DNA of 64,000 nt from Lepeophtheirus salmonis (lineage: Eukaryota > Arthropoda > Copepoda > Siphonostomatoida > Caligidae), in assembly GCF_016086655.4 (NCBI RefSeq), contig NC_052138.2, positions 8,060,001-8,124,000 on the forward strand. The letters are read 5' to 3'. Shown in pieces: positions 45,980 through 58,537 of this stretch. Both the position numbers and the translations under genes were made by a program. Each line of letters starts with the position of its first letter. The stretch's first letter is position 1. The notes under the pieces are model-generated. The model was not told where the DNA came from, did no database searches, and was given only the letters and a program-made list of their open reading frames with translations.

Positions 45980-47060
45980 AACATGAAGTATAATTATTCG
46001 GTACTCTTTGCTCTTATCGTCAACTCCAGAAATTTAAATCCACAATCCTATATTTCATTGAGACTCTTCCGGGTCAAAATGTATATTATCCTGATAAAAT
46101 GTTAGATCAATTATGAAGAGGAATTGTCTCCAACTCTAAATCCTTCATTTACTTCAACAATCAAGAGTTATCTTTTGTATTCCGAAAGAGGATGTTGTTG
46201 TTACAGCATTTTAAATTCTTTGGTTTCATTTATCAATCGTACTTATGCATTACTACAACAATCCTTTAAACATCTTTGTATTACCATTCTACAAGTCCAA
46301 GTTATCTTCTATCTTGAGAAAGGCTTCATTCACTTACATGGAAGATTCCTGTTCGAAAAGGTTCGACTTATTAATAAGCAAGGAAGTCAATGGATTACCT
46401 TGCACTTCAGTAACTCTAATGTTTTTGAAAATACAAAACGGTGTTAAACTAATAAATTACAACTTTCTACTCCGTTATTGCTAAATTCAGTTTCTTATTG
46501 ATTCATTGTTTTAAGACTGTCTTCATATTGTCTAATTTATAGTTTTATTATTCATTTAATTTAATATTATAATAAACAATTCATAAATGAATTAATTTGA
46601 TTTCTTAATTGATTGATTAGTTCAAATATATTGCCTTGATTGTGTAATGAAACATTAAGAGAGGTGGACCAGATTCTTCCGCTGTCTTCTCATATTTTTT
46701 CCTTAATAAAAGGTATTGATCCAAATGACTTCAAGATTCGACTCCCCAAATTCACAATGCTTCAAGTGGAATAGTCTTGTTAATCCAGTTAAACTTAATG
46801 GTGGTATAAGCACCCGTTGGGGGATCCATAACAATTATCTATGCTTGAAAATGGAATGTTGATCATTTCCCAAAGTGATGAGTTGGAGTAAAGCGACTCG
46901 AACTCTGAGAGACTATACAAATAGTGCCTAGAATTATAATTCGGAGAGAGATATCATTTGAGAAGTCTATTGAATAAATGATATTATCTTGCCTAACTGG
47001 AACCGTTATATTCTTCCCTGAGACGAATTTGGATGCAAGAATATAAATTTTATCCATTTT
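45980..47060. other. Unassigned region with protein-like frames
   Basis: Higher GC than its surroundings. Plus-strand open frames at 46124-46447 and 46245-46484 overlap; the second, with NPLNIFVLPFYKSKLSSILR, looks more protein-like. A minus-strand frame at 46863-47057 contains SGKNITVPVRQDNIIYSIDF. Frames are interrupted by single stops. This could be a decayed host gene or a multi-exon gene whose introns I cannot see; I recognise no domain. Confidence 0.25.
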
Positions 47061-48159
47061 ATTAATTAATTGTTAAAATCAAATTCAATTTTATCTCTAC
47101 TTTTCGGGTGTAAGAGCATCTCTTAAGCACTCTAGAATAATGATTTTTAATTTCAAGCCACTCCCCCTACGCCGAAAATTATACATATTTTTTAATCTTT
47201 TTTCCCAAGAAATAAAAATAAATTTGCGAATGTCGTGATCAGTAATGCTTAAAGCAATAGTATATAACATTTTCAGTTTATAAAGTGCAGTTTTAAGGTT
47301 ATTTAAAAGGTCAAAGGTCAATTTCTGTAAGAATCTTATTTTAGCGTGTGTACTAGACTGTCCAATTTTAAGGCTGACCTTTTAGTTCGATATTTTGTTG
47401 TATTTTAATGAAAAAGTTATGTTGGCAAAGTTTCAGTCTTCTAAGGGCTGTTTTTTTTTAACCTCTATAGCCATTTGAAAAGGGATTCGGAATGTTCAAT
47501 TTGAAAATTATGTTTCTGAACTTTAGAAGTTAGAATTTTAACATGTTAATTACATTTAATGTAAAAGTTCATTATAGTTCTTTTTCTCAAGTGACATACA
47601 TGAAAATAAAATCTTGGTTTTCTTCTTGAAGATAAACAAATTGTAGACCGGATTTTTTTTTCTAGAGTGTTTAAAAGATGCTTCTGAATTTCAAAAAGTT
47701 GAGCTAATTTAAATTTCCTCATTTTCATAAATTAGCAATCCCCCCTCTCTACTTTGATAAAGCAGGGGAAACAGGGCAAGCTAACCTACAATATCTATGC
47801 CTATTCAGGCCTATTTATAAAAGGATGAAATGGTATTTATTTGAATTGTATACTATATGTAAAGATTACTTATTCGGATTTGAATACATAAATAATCTAT
47901 TGAGTAAGTTAGATTAAGGGAAATGCTCTCAATCAAAGAATTCATTGTTCAATATATTATGTACTATATATACTGTAGATACCTAAAGAATTTGCAAACA
48001 TCTATTGAATGATTTTAAGAGCTATATTTTCCTATCAGATTGTAGTTATGTTTTAAAAAGATATTCCATCATGTTACCTAGTCCAATTTTTTGGCTACAG
48101 GAAAGTTCACCTCGCTCTATTCATCCAAGAGAAAATTTGGAAATCCTCAGGATTATGAA

Positions 48160-48741
48160 TGTAAATATGTATATATAAATATATATTTAAGTATATTTTT
48201 TTTTTTATCTGATGAAAAATCCAAAAATTAAAAAAAAAAATATATCAAATATAATTTTTTTGAAGAAAAATTTCAAATATTAAATTTCTTGAAGTAAAAT
48301 TTGAAATAATTAATATTTTTTAAAAATTCAAAAATCGATATCTAATCTCAAAAAATTAAAGTTATCGGAATAAAAATTCACAGTTATATGTAAAAAATTT
48401 AAATTTTTAGAAAAAAATTGCAAACATTGAATTTTGTAGAAAAAAATTAAAACATTAATTTTTTGAATGAAAAAAAAAAACTTTCGAAAATTTCTAAATA
48501 CTCTCAAAAACATTAATTTTAGGGAAAAAAATTCCAAAATTAAATTTCAAATATAAATTTTTTGAGAAAAAAATTAACAAAATTCAAAGCTCCAAAAATT
48601 CACAGCTGTTTACAAAAACATTAATTTTTTATAAAAAAAATTGAAAATGCATATGAAATATAAAATTTTCTAGTAGAAAGCAAAAAATCCTTAATTTGGA
48701 GGCCATAGCCACTACAGCCCCCCCCCCTGCAGACGCCCCTG
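48160..48741. mobile_element. A/T mosaic element with CCCCTG right end
   Basis: Imperfect units of AAAATTTTTTGAAAAAAATT fill 48200-48690. They are bounded on the right by a C10 run and GCAGACGCCCCTG at 48741, the inverted form of the CAGGGGC ends at 24.7 kb. The left end is not clear. Confidence 0.45.
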
Positions 48742-48885
48742 ATAATACTAGTGGTGCAGTACCTGGCAGTGCCCATTGTTATTATTATTGTGATGAAAAT
48801 ACAAAGTTTGCTTTAATAAAATAGAAGATAACACCCCCAAAAATCCTTGGTGTTACCCTCCATTTTTCTTGAGCACTCTCACAAG

Positions 48886-49018
48886 TAGCTACTCACTCAA
48901 TACTTTGATATTCTCTCCTCATGAATGAATAAATAATAATAATAGTTTTAGAAAGTTGAGTAAATTTTTTTTATTTCATTAGCCAGGAAGTACTTTAGCT
49001 CGTTGCTAAACCTCATCA
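48886..49018 (-). repeat. Dispersed repeat B, copy 2
   Basis: Reverse complement of 13973-14112, including TTAGCTCGTTGCTAAAC. Confidence 0.75.
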
Positions 49019-50077
49019 AAAGTTACATTCATTTTTTTTTTAATTAATTAAATAAAGTACACAAAGTGACGTCTTTTCATACATACAGAGATACAATGAT
49101 TATTTTACTCCCTAGTTTTCTCTTAAATTGAACCAATCTTACTTTTTTATTTATTTTTTCACGACAACTAATAAGATTTTTTTTGCAAAAGAACAGATGT
49201 TTTACCCAATTCCGTGAAATTGTACCAACTCACAGAATACTAAACTTGTATCTCATGTTCACATATTGAAATACCCTTATTTACTTAACGGAAGAACATC
49301 CTTTTAGATTGAAGGAAGCAAGAGTTGATGCTATTATAAATATCCAAGAGTGCAACTTTGTTTTTTTAAATAGAGATAATGTAATATAATTATTAGAGAC
49401 AGTAAAATGTGTGATCTGTGTAATTCGCTTGTACACGGATTTATTTCCACTTTTATCTTTAAAATGTGGTTAACTTTTAAAGGAGAACGGGATGAGTTCG
49501 TGCACTTGAGTATTTTTAGGAATTTTCTTTAAAAAATTTGGCTACATTTAGTCATAAAATATATTTGTTGTAGCATTATTGGTTTTATTTTCATATTTTT
49601 ATTTTAAGTTTTCAAATTGTTAGAAGTCATTTAAACAAGTAGACGATGTGATTATTAAACCATAAAAATAACATACTTTATCAATATTTTAACAATAAAT
49701 GCACAAGTATATTAATTTGTTAACCGATTTTGATGAATTTTTAATATGTAACTCATATAAATATTATTTTTTTTTTTTTTTTGTTTATCCACTCATTTAA
49801 GGCACCAAAACAGCTTGCGTACGAAATCGTCCCACAACGCTAATATTTAAATTATTATAAGAGTTTAATAATGATTGATTCATTACCCCTAAAGAAGAAC
49901 AAAATATCCTTTATCCATCGTTGTTTTGATCTCGTGGAGATTTCTTCCTCAGTGGACTTTGCATTAAGGAATTTTACTAATCCAGTTTTTTAGTCATAAA
50001 ACTAGGTATTTATTTTTATAGTTGATATGTTTGTAATGAAAACTACGTTTAAAAATTAGAAAAGGAAAACGATTATT

Positions 50078-50306
50078 GTGTGTCCTCTTTCTTCGTTTTA
50101 GTTGATTATTTAATAGGTTGTCGTAGTGTTAACTAATCCCTCTAAAATAAGCATTATTGCTTATTTTTGATGTAAATTGTTTTTACCAGATATATTAAGA
50201 TAAAAATATATGAATTTAAATATAATTACAATATTTTTAGGCGGCTCATATAAAGAAGGATATTAACTCAAGGGTACTTATATGTCTCGCTCAAGCCTTC
50301 TCCTTG
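50078..50306 (+). repeat. Dispersed repeat E, copy 3
   Basis: Third copy of the repeat at 19636-19895 and 28810-29060; ends GTCTCGCTCAAGCCTTCTCC. Confidence 0.7.
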
Positions 50307-50309
50307 TGT

Positions 50310-52480
50310 TTTTTTTTCTTCTAAAATGTCAACTCTACGTATTATATAATAGTGATCTTTTCCACATTCAATTGCAATTCATAATAAGAGATTCTTAATG
50401 ATTAATTTACACCACTATTAGTCTATTTTTTCTTGACTTGTTCCATATAAATACATCAAAATAATAAAAAGAACAACCTATGAATTTTTGTCCGAATCAA
50501 ACAATACGGGGTTATGGAAAGCAGAAAAAAATAACTTGATGTTAAACAAAGGCTTAATTCTTTAGTCAAATAAGAATCACTCCTTTCTTCCACAAAATGA
50601 TAATTCCTATGCGTGATTATTAAGGACTCAAATATAATAATTATCTATTTGAAATAATTATTCGTAGGCTAAAAATATTATTTCTCAAAAAAGAAAGACG
50701 TTTTGTAAGATCAAAAGCTCCTTGTTTATCGAAGGAAATGAAATACCGATGTGCACACTAGAAAAGACATTTTGGAAACGTGTCAGTCATAATTTTCCTA
50801 TCGTGTCAATTACATTTCATGCACAAAAAAAAAACCTTTTTATATGACAACCTCCTGTTTTTGACTTTGTAATTTTTATCCCAAACAAAATGGTATTCAT
50901 AGATTCGAGTTTTATTCTATTTTCCAACTCAAGGAACCTTTGAACAAAAAATATTAGGCCTTAATAAATATTTTAACATTATGATTGATGTAAAAAAATT
51001 AAAGTTACTTTATTTATTTAAAGTTGACTTATTTTTTTCAATTTCCAAAATTATTTCAAATACAAAAGTACAAATTAAAAATAGCATATCCGATGAACGT
51101 GTAGGTCCACTCGGATCAATTTGATTCCTAAGAGTTCTTTATACATTTCATTAAAATTTTATATATTCTTTTAGGTAAAGGAGCTCCATCAACCTTCATC
51201 TAAAGTTCTTCTAACGAAGATACTGTCTCAATCGTCTCAAAGCTCTTAATGTCTTTTAGATTTTATTCATTTTTCTTAAGGAACCAAGATGCAGAAATAC
51301 ATGCTTTGGATCTACCTGTTGGAATTGATTTAGAGTAATAAAGAGAAAAATTTAGAAACTGAGGTGAAACGACATCTTTTTTGTATATTTTTGTGGACTG
51401 TGTTAGGGTCTTTACGACAAAATTTGTTAGTATCCTCAGATTCAAGTTTATAATAAAGAGAAAATAAAATGAAGTTCAAAAAGGGTAGAGTATTTTGAAA
51501 TTTACTAATTTTGGGGGAGGTACCGATCAAACACAATGACTCATCCTTAGGAAACATGAAAATTTCGTTTGATTATGTTCTCGGGGCAAGTTTTGATAAT
51601 TTCGGACGAAGTTACTTTGTTGCCACTACGATAACCTGGTGCAAGGGATATCATAGCCATGTGATTGTTTGAAATTTCAAAAATTCATAGTACTAATTTC
51701 CAAAAATTGCACTAATATAACCTTATATAAATCAAACAATGTATTTCAAGTTAAAATATCACAAATCAACTTAATGGCGTGTTAACTCATTACAATTTAA
51801 TATTTATATATTTTATTGTATGTATTTTAAATCTCTTAGAGTCAACGAGTGATGAGAGGTTGTGAGAGCCTTCCAATTCTTAGTAGTTAAGATATCATTA
51901 TTGTATCCCATGATAAGTAGATATTAATCCATTTGTATTTTATATCAACGACTTTTCAAAACATCTCATAATATACTTCTTCTACGTATAAAATCCCTTC
52001 CATAGTTTGTCAAAGACAGGACCCTTTTAAAGCTTTTAAGACATTCATATATGTATATATTTTCCATTGCTATAATTGGTGAGATAATTAATTAATATCT
52101 TCAAATAGAAATGTACATATATATATACAATTTCTTTTAAGATGTATAAGAACTAGAAAATATAGAAATGAAAAAAGGATATTTTTTTATGGAAAAATGA
52201 TGTCAGCTTTTCCATTTTTCATATCTATATTTTCACAATTAATTATTATATTTAATATTACTTATATACGAAATTTGATTTGATAATGGAGGAAAGGGCG
52301 TTACTACTTATTTATAAATGGGTTTCTTTCTTTAGAGGATGGACCCTGAATACTTATATATCTCATAGAGGTTTTAGAAACATCATTGTAAAAATTTTTT
52401 GTGATAGATTAATTATTGATCAATTTTTAACAATGTTTGATTAAAAACTTTTTAGTGATCTTTCATTTACAGAGAAAAGA
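50310..52480. other. No gene identified
   Basis: Overlapping minus-strand frames of 60-75 codons at 51263-51557 have no recognisable motif. The remainder is AT-rich DNA without visible repeats. Confidence 0.4.
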
Positions 52481-52499
52481 AAGTCAATCTAAGTAAGAA

Positions 52500-52960
52500 G
52501 CTCTGAGATTTGTTAAAGTCTGGCATGTCTCCACAGTTGATTTTGATGATAACATTTTTTTCTGTTGGGGCCAAATTTCACTGTTAAAATGATCGGGATT
52601 TGGGTCAAAAAGGGATTTGATTCACTACGTAGGATCTACCCTAAGAAAAAACCAGAGTATGTGATGGTATAAGGTGCCAAATTATTCATCTCACACATCC
52701 AATATGTATGTTACAGAGGTGGTGCAAGACACATTTCCATACCTAATAGACCTACGACTTTTACCCTCCATCCAGTGTGGGTTTGAATCTGATAGATTTT
52801 GGGATCTGGTCCATATTGTAGGACAAAGTCTGCAAGAAGCTGTATCTAAATTTGTATTCACTGAAAGACTCTCCAATTATGGACATTTAGGTTGGAATTT
52901 TCCCCATATCGATCCTCAATTATACTCCAAGTCCAACAAAGACTTACATTAATACCTCCC
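52500..52960 (+). pseudogene. Degenerate Tc1/mariner-like fragment merging into family A
   Basis: TFFSVGAKFHC and NDRDLGQKG recall the FTVdxxfNrqNDR block of Tc1-family transposases, and KKPEYVMV followed by a stop recalls KhPaxVMVwG. A 92-codon frame follows (52674-52952, with EVVQDTFPYLIDLRLLPSIQ). Its last codons, IDPQLYSKSNKDLH, are the family A tail, and family A sequence continues to about 53000. The join could be a chimera, or a hint that the family A frame belongs to a Tc1-like relative. Confidence 0.4.
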
Positions 52961-53974
52961 GAACAAACCTTCATTGTTATTGTCCATCTCCATGAGGACA
53001 CACACTACTTATAAATTTATATTTAGATGTTCTGTCTTCAATTATTAAATAAAAAGATAACAGTTTTGGAATATAATTAACTTTGTTCCGATTGCCAAAT
53101 AGACAGAGCTGTTTCCAATATATTTTATACACCTTTGGAGGTCCGTTCCTGCTACGATCCCTTACTTATCAGTTATTTCTGCAAAAGGAGACCATTTTGT
53201 ATATATTTTGGTCATGTATGATATGAAATTCAGTAGTATTCATGTAAAATTTTAGGTTTTTAATTAAATAAATATAAAAAATATATGTAAACAACTATTA
53301 CCAATAGACAATAAAACAAGTTTCATAAATCAAATTAGTTATATTTATGCTTCATAAATATTGTAAACATTTAAAATTGTGTATATGTAGGTTTTTAATA
53401 TTCTGGATTTTTTTCTTTTTTTTTTGTTTATCTTAAAATAACCTCTTATAAAGAGGAGTTTTAGGGGGATATATATTTTATACAAAAAGATGCAAAATTA
53501 AATTAAAGACATATCTTATTTATTTTATAGTCGTCGATAGTTAGTCAATTAGGTAATTAATGATTGGCCATCCTGCAAAGATCTTTTAAAAAAATTATCC
53601 AATTTAGGATTATTGTAGAACACAAATCGCATGACACCAAATTTTGCTCTTTATCAAAATATTTTGTGGAGTTATTTGCGTTCAAAGAATTTTGCAAATT
53701 TCAAATTATGGAAATGAATTGAAACCCCGTTTTTTATACTTTAGAATTGAAGGAATTAACTGATTTTCATAAATTGCAAAATAAAAACTCTGGAGTTAAA
53801 TTCTAATTACCGAATTACTTATAAAATGGTCAATTAAAATATTTTTTGATAATATTTTTTTCTACAGCAAATGCAAGTTCTCGACTACTCCAACACTAAA
53901 TAGCGACTGACTGTATTTCCAATAAAGCTATAGATGATTGTCTCTAAAATGAATTCAACCTTATCCCGATACTA

Positions 53975-54040
53975 CTTCTACAGTCTGATTGCTACCTATT
54001 ATAAAAATAGAGAAGTTACTTTGCCACACCCTGTATATAA
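53975..54040 (-). repeat. Possible solitary Tc1-type terminal repeat
   Basis: On the minus strand, TACAGGGTGTGGCAAAGTAA resembles the CAGGGTGG start of the Tc1 element at 56816. I found no partner within 1 kb. Confidence 0.4.
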
Positions 54041-54374
54041 CATTTAAATATGTATGTTTCCTATTCCTTTGAATCCTCATCTTATCCTCAATACTTTTTA
54101 GTATGCTCCTGAACCATTAAATATAATTATATTTTATTCATTATTTAACTTGATAATACCTTGTTAAGAATTTATTCTTATATTTAGCCACTTTAAATTG
54201 AATTTTAGTAAATTTAATTAACTGTTTGCTTCAAATTTGTTCCTTTGTTTTACCTTTTGGATTCTTTTTTTCTAAATGAGAGCACTGAGGTATACAACAC
54301 TGACTACTATATTATAATATTGTGGATCTTATTAAATATTATCCACACCTCATCATAAAAATTGATGGGTACTA

Positions 54375-54762
54375 ATTTTTAGTTTTGTGTCGGTCGTAAT
54401 TTAGGACTGCGGTCGGGTACAATCCGACTTGTCGGCCCTTAAAGAAGGCAAAATTGATATCTCGTCACGTTAATGAGCGTGTTATTATTATTGTTTTTAA
54501 TTATTATTCCGTTAAATAAAACAATAAATTATATAACTAGGTAATAATACAATATGTTCGAATTATAATAAAAAAATACCATTTTTGCAATATATGTGCA
54601 TTAATCTTAATACATATTTCATATATCTTATTTGGCTTCATAAAAACATTTTTTTTTTCGTGAAGAGTTCCTAGGACAGACAGTCCTAAGGACCTGATAA
54701 GACTGGTTCTAAAACTGGTTATAAGACTGGACTGGATTGAATAAATAAGGGCCGAACAACAG
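54375..54762. mobile_element. MITE-like repeat F, copy 2
   Basis: Matches 36272-36680 in order: GTCGGTCGTAATTTAGGAC at the left, GTCGGCCCTTAAAG, and at the right GACTGGACTGGATTGAATAA with AAGGGCCGAAC. Diverged in the AT-rich middle. Confidence 0.7.
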
Positions 54763-55140
54763 TAGTAATTTGATTCTCAAAATTGGAAGAAAGTAGTAAA
54801 TATTTTATAAAAATTTTTATGACCAATAAAAATTTATTGTTTTTATTATAAGAATAACAAATTACATATTGTTGAACACCAAATTCAATTTTTTTATGAT
54901 TATTATAAAGAAATGATGTATTTTTTCTTGATTTCTTATATTTTTCCAAGTATTTTTTTTACTTTAATTGATATTAACGAGTCTATAATGGATGAAATGT
55001 TTTGAAAAATGATAGAAAATTAGAATGTCGTAATTCATATGATGGTTCAACTATTTATGATGTCAGTTACTTCGTTATATTTTTGGGGTGTCTTTTTTAT
55101 CCAGTTCACTATCCGCGTAATAAAAAGGATGTTCACTAAT

Positions 55141-55152
55141 GGGGGGGGGGGG
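55141..55152. repeat. G12 run
   Basis: Twelve consecutive G. Confidence 0.95.
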
Positions 55153-55411
55153 ATCAACTCATAGTTAGCAATTCACCATCCCCTTTAAACAAAAAGAGGG
55201 AAGTCCTGCCTTTTTTTTAAGTATTAGCATACGAAACCTACTTTTCAACAATATTTATTGCCTCTAAAGTTAAGAAAATGCATATATTAATTTGTTAAAC
55301 CATTTATTAATTCCTGTTTTTATGCAGATTTATTGCTCCAAATACTATTTTATTCAAATAAATATTACATTTTATGCGCCTTTCCAAAGTCTCTCCCCAA
55401 AAATATATATA

Positions 55412-56051
55412 TTAGGTTGGAGAAAAAGTAATTTCGTATTTTCGCCTTTTTTTAAAACTAAATTTATCTTGTACATGATTGGTCACATTGGATTCTACGA
55501 CATAGCATTGTAAAGGGGTGTTTGTATACTACAAACTCTTTTAGATAATATTGTGCATGGCCGGTTTAGTCTTGAATTATAATGCGTCGAGTATGGATGT
55601 CGCAATGAAAGATTTTTTTATATTTTTACTACTTGAAATAGAAAAACGCGTGGAAAGTGACCAAGAACATTTGCTACTCATAAAGGCCAATACTCCTTCG
55701 GTTAGTGACTACGGTTGATGATCGAATAGAAGCAGCCAGTAATTGTGGATAGGAGACAACAAGACATCATCAAAACAACGCCAGGAAGCACACTTGTTTA
55801 ATGACGCGCCAGAAGCTCCAGGATCTTGTATGGGAAGTTCTAAAGAGGCCTTTGAAAATTGGTTGAATGAGTTTTTTGCCAGTACGTACAAGGGCTTGCA
55901 ACAAAAAGGGCATAATGAAGTTGAATTCTCGTTGGCAACAAGTTATAAGACAGAACGGGGCATACTTGGCTTTAATCGGATCTTTGAAACAACTTCTTAT
56001 AAAGCATGGAAATAATACTAAAAATACGAAATTATTTTTTCCCTAACCTAC
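55412..56051 (+). mobile_element. Deleted mariner element, copy 2, both ends present
   Basis: Left end TTAGGTTGGAGAAAAAGTAA at 55412 and the inverted right end TTTTTTCCCTAACCTAC at 56051 match in about 25 of 29 positions. TA stands on both sides (55410-55411 and 56052-56053). The 640-bp element carries MRRVWMS-type N-terminal codons near 55580 and a 90-codon frame (55743-56015) with AFENWLNEFFASTYKGLQQK, a mariner C-terminus. The DNA-binding and catalytic segments are largely deleted. Confidence 0.9.
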
Positions 56052-56639
56052 TAAATATATATATAAAAACAAAAAACAAGGAACTTTTACAAACGATTAA
56101 ATAATCACATAAATCGATGCAGAATATTATTTTTCATATATTGTTGTAGTGTCTTTTAATACATTTGTGTCCAAACAATTGCTTTAGCGAAATTATAGAC
56201 ATTTGAATATAATTTTTTTAAATACAATTAGTAGCATAAAATAAATAATTGTATTACAAAATATTATATTATATTATTATTAAATATTTTTTGTCGAACA
56301 CTTTCAAATTAATCATTCATACAAACAATCAACCTGATATTTTAACTCTTTCGTATCATTAGACATGGGATTACTGAGGAGCGCAAGGAGGAGGGGGTGC
56401 AAAACTTATGTTTATAATCAAGAACTTTGATGTACAAGAACTTCTAAATTAAGATCCTTGTTATTTGATTTTGGGAGGATAATAAAAATTATTCCTATAA
56501 AGAGAAGAGCCTTAGACATCTAAAACAACATAAATATGGAAAAATATTATTATTATATTTATTGCATTGTGCATTTTTTAAACAATTCATAACGAAAATA
56601 GGTGAAAAATATTTCCTTTAGATGAAGATGTTAACACCA

Positions 56640-56780
56640 ACACGACCTATTAAGAGGGAGTTGTCAACAGTTTTTGGGAGTTAGCCAAAATGAAATGAAG
56701 ACATCATCTTGTGGTCTATAAAAATGAAAAATTTATTGGAATTTTAATATGACATTAAATAGTATAAAGATGATAAAATT
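56640..56780 (+). repeat. hAT-like end repeat, copy 1
   Basis: GTTGTCAACAGTTTTTGGGAG and following sequence match 59729-59860 (CAGGGGCTCTCAACAGTTTTTAGG), a form often seen at non-autonomous hAT ends. Only the left part is preserved. Confidence 0.5.
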
Positions 56781-56815
56781 CATTAACGTTTGAATATTTT
56801 TATTTATACATATTA

Positions 56816-57479
56816 CAGGGTGGTCCAGATAAATAGGGAAATAGCTTTAATCTTTAAAGGGTTATAACCAACGACATAGACGTGGTAGAACCATAAATTT
56901 TTTTATTTGAACGCTATATTTAATGAGATTCAATTATTCATAATAAAATTCCCCTTTCTGGATAAACTCGGCCACACGGCGCCAAAAGCTTTGACCGGGC
57001 TGGGTGACCTTTGCCGATCCAGCATTGCCATTGTACTGGTTCGGATTTTGCACCTTTTAATTTACATTAAATAGATAAGTAGAATAACACAAGGTAGAAA
57101 TTACATCTTCCAACACACAGTGCAGCGGCCCACAAGGCCAAAAAAGTGCAGGATGTATTGGCCACAAAATTTCTTCTCTTTGGGAACCCAGATTTTTGGC
57201 CTACAAACAGCCCAGACTTGAACATATGCAATTCATATGTATGGGGGGAGGCGGTCGTACATGTGGCCTGCGCCAAGTATCATTCGTCTGTGGAGTCGCT
57301 GAAGAAGACCATTACCCGTACAATGACAATTGCTGTATGCACCAATGATCGCCTGGGACTGACATAGCTTCCGATGCCGCGTGGCTGAGGTTATCAAGAT
57401 CAAAATTTATGGTCCTGCACCATCTAGTTTGTCAGTTATAAGCCCTTAAAGATTTTCCCAATTTATATGCCCCACCCTG
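56816..57479 (+). mobile_element. Deleted Tc1-like element with long terminal inverted repeats
   Basis: The left end CAGGGTGGTCCAGATAAATA (56816) and the inverted right end (GCCCCACCCTG to 57479) continue to match, with mismatches, for about 90 bases, through GGGTTATAACC and ACCATAAATTTT. The left flank is TA; the right flank is CA. Inside, the plus strand reads VQDVLATKFLLFGNPDFWP and NSPDLNICNSYVWG (DLN block), then SSVESLKKTITRTMTIAV, a Tc1 C-terminus. The N-terminal half was not found; the 56940-57060 segment is GC-richer and unassigned. Confidence 0.85.
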
Positions 57480-57504
57480 CATAACTCTAATGGCTTTCAT
57501 GTAC

Positions 57505-57850
57505 TAGTGAATTTTCTTTCCTTTAGCAGTTGTCATTATTATTCATGAGTTGTGAAAATCCTTTCCTGAATAGATTCAATTATATTCAAAACCTGATTGA
57601 ACAATTGTGTGTATTCATAAAAGACGGAGAGTAACCTTGAGGATTTGTAGCAGAGTTATAAGTCTTTGTTTGACTAGGAGTAGAAATGAGGATTGGCATC
57701 AGAGTAATTCTTGCCAAAGTCCTTGTTTATTTCTTTACCCCTTTCCTCCCTTGTCACAACTGATTACAGCTAATCTTCTCCAAAACATTCTTCCAATGGT
57801 AAGGGTTGATTTTCGGTCTCTTTTTTATTTAAATATTCCCATTATAAAAA
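57505..57850 (-). repeat. Family A repeat, long copy
   Basis: Contains AGATTCAATTATATTCAAAACCTG-type sequence and GAGTAATTCTTGCCAAAGTC, identical over 20 or more bases with the copy at 31.5 kb. Its conserved tail has one stop (FYS-stop-SNKDL). Confidence 0.85.
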
Positions 57851-58537
57851 TGATTTTCACAACTGGATAGTACCTTGCACCGGTTTAAACAATCGGTAGC
57901 ATTTGATTTACAGTCTCCCTACATTATTTTGCAGTGCATATCAGTCTTCCCATAAAACACAATTGAGGCTAATTATACCCATATCAAATGTATATATATT
58001 TTTTTGTTATTAAATTTATTTTGATGTGACGTATAAAATACACTTGTGGGCAGGACTAGCCCCGCGGGCTGCCTGTTGAGTACCGCAGTATTGAACAATG
58101 ACCAAATAAGAAACATCACATACCAACCACCTTTTCTTTTTTAATTTCCGAACTTCGTTTTTGTCTTCAAAAAGCATTTCTCTCAGTATAAGTGATTATA
58201 CCCTATAGTTATTAATTAATTCAATTATACGATGTTTGATTATACGGTACTGCACACAAATATAACTTTAGTATACTATTATACTATTTTTGGTAACTAT
58301 ATAATATAACCATAAGTTAATTATTAGAATGAAGAAAATATGCATTTGCAATGCGTCTGGTAGCACATCATTACACACCTTAATTTCACTATTGCAAACT
58401 AGTAATCTACCAACTGATTTGGAGCTATATTGTCGTTTTCTTTTTAATGATTGGCTGTAAATTACATTTAGGATAACGATTCAATACAATTTTTGTATTG
58501 ATAAAAATTAACCAATGAGCTCTAATATAATCTAAAG

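Noticed and set aside
46245..46484. A resemblance of NPLNIFVLPFYKSKLSSIL to the region after M3 of ionotropic receptors
   Set aside because: The match is short and vague, no other receptor motif is nearby, and the frames are interrupted.
48328..48537. A 69-codon phenylalanine-rich frame
   Set aside because: It is the translation of A/T mosaic repeat.
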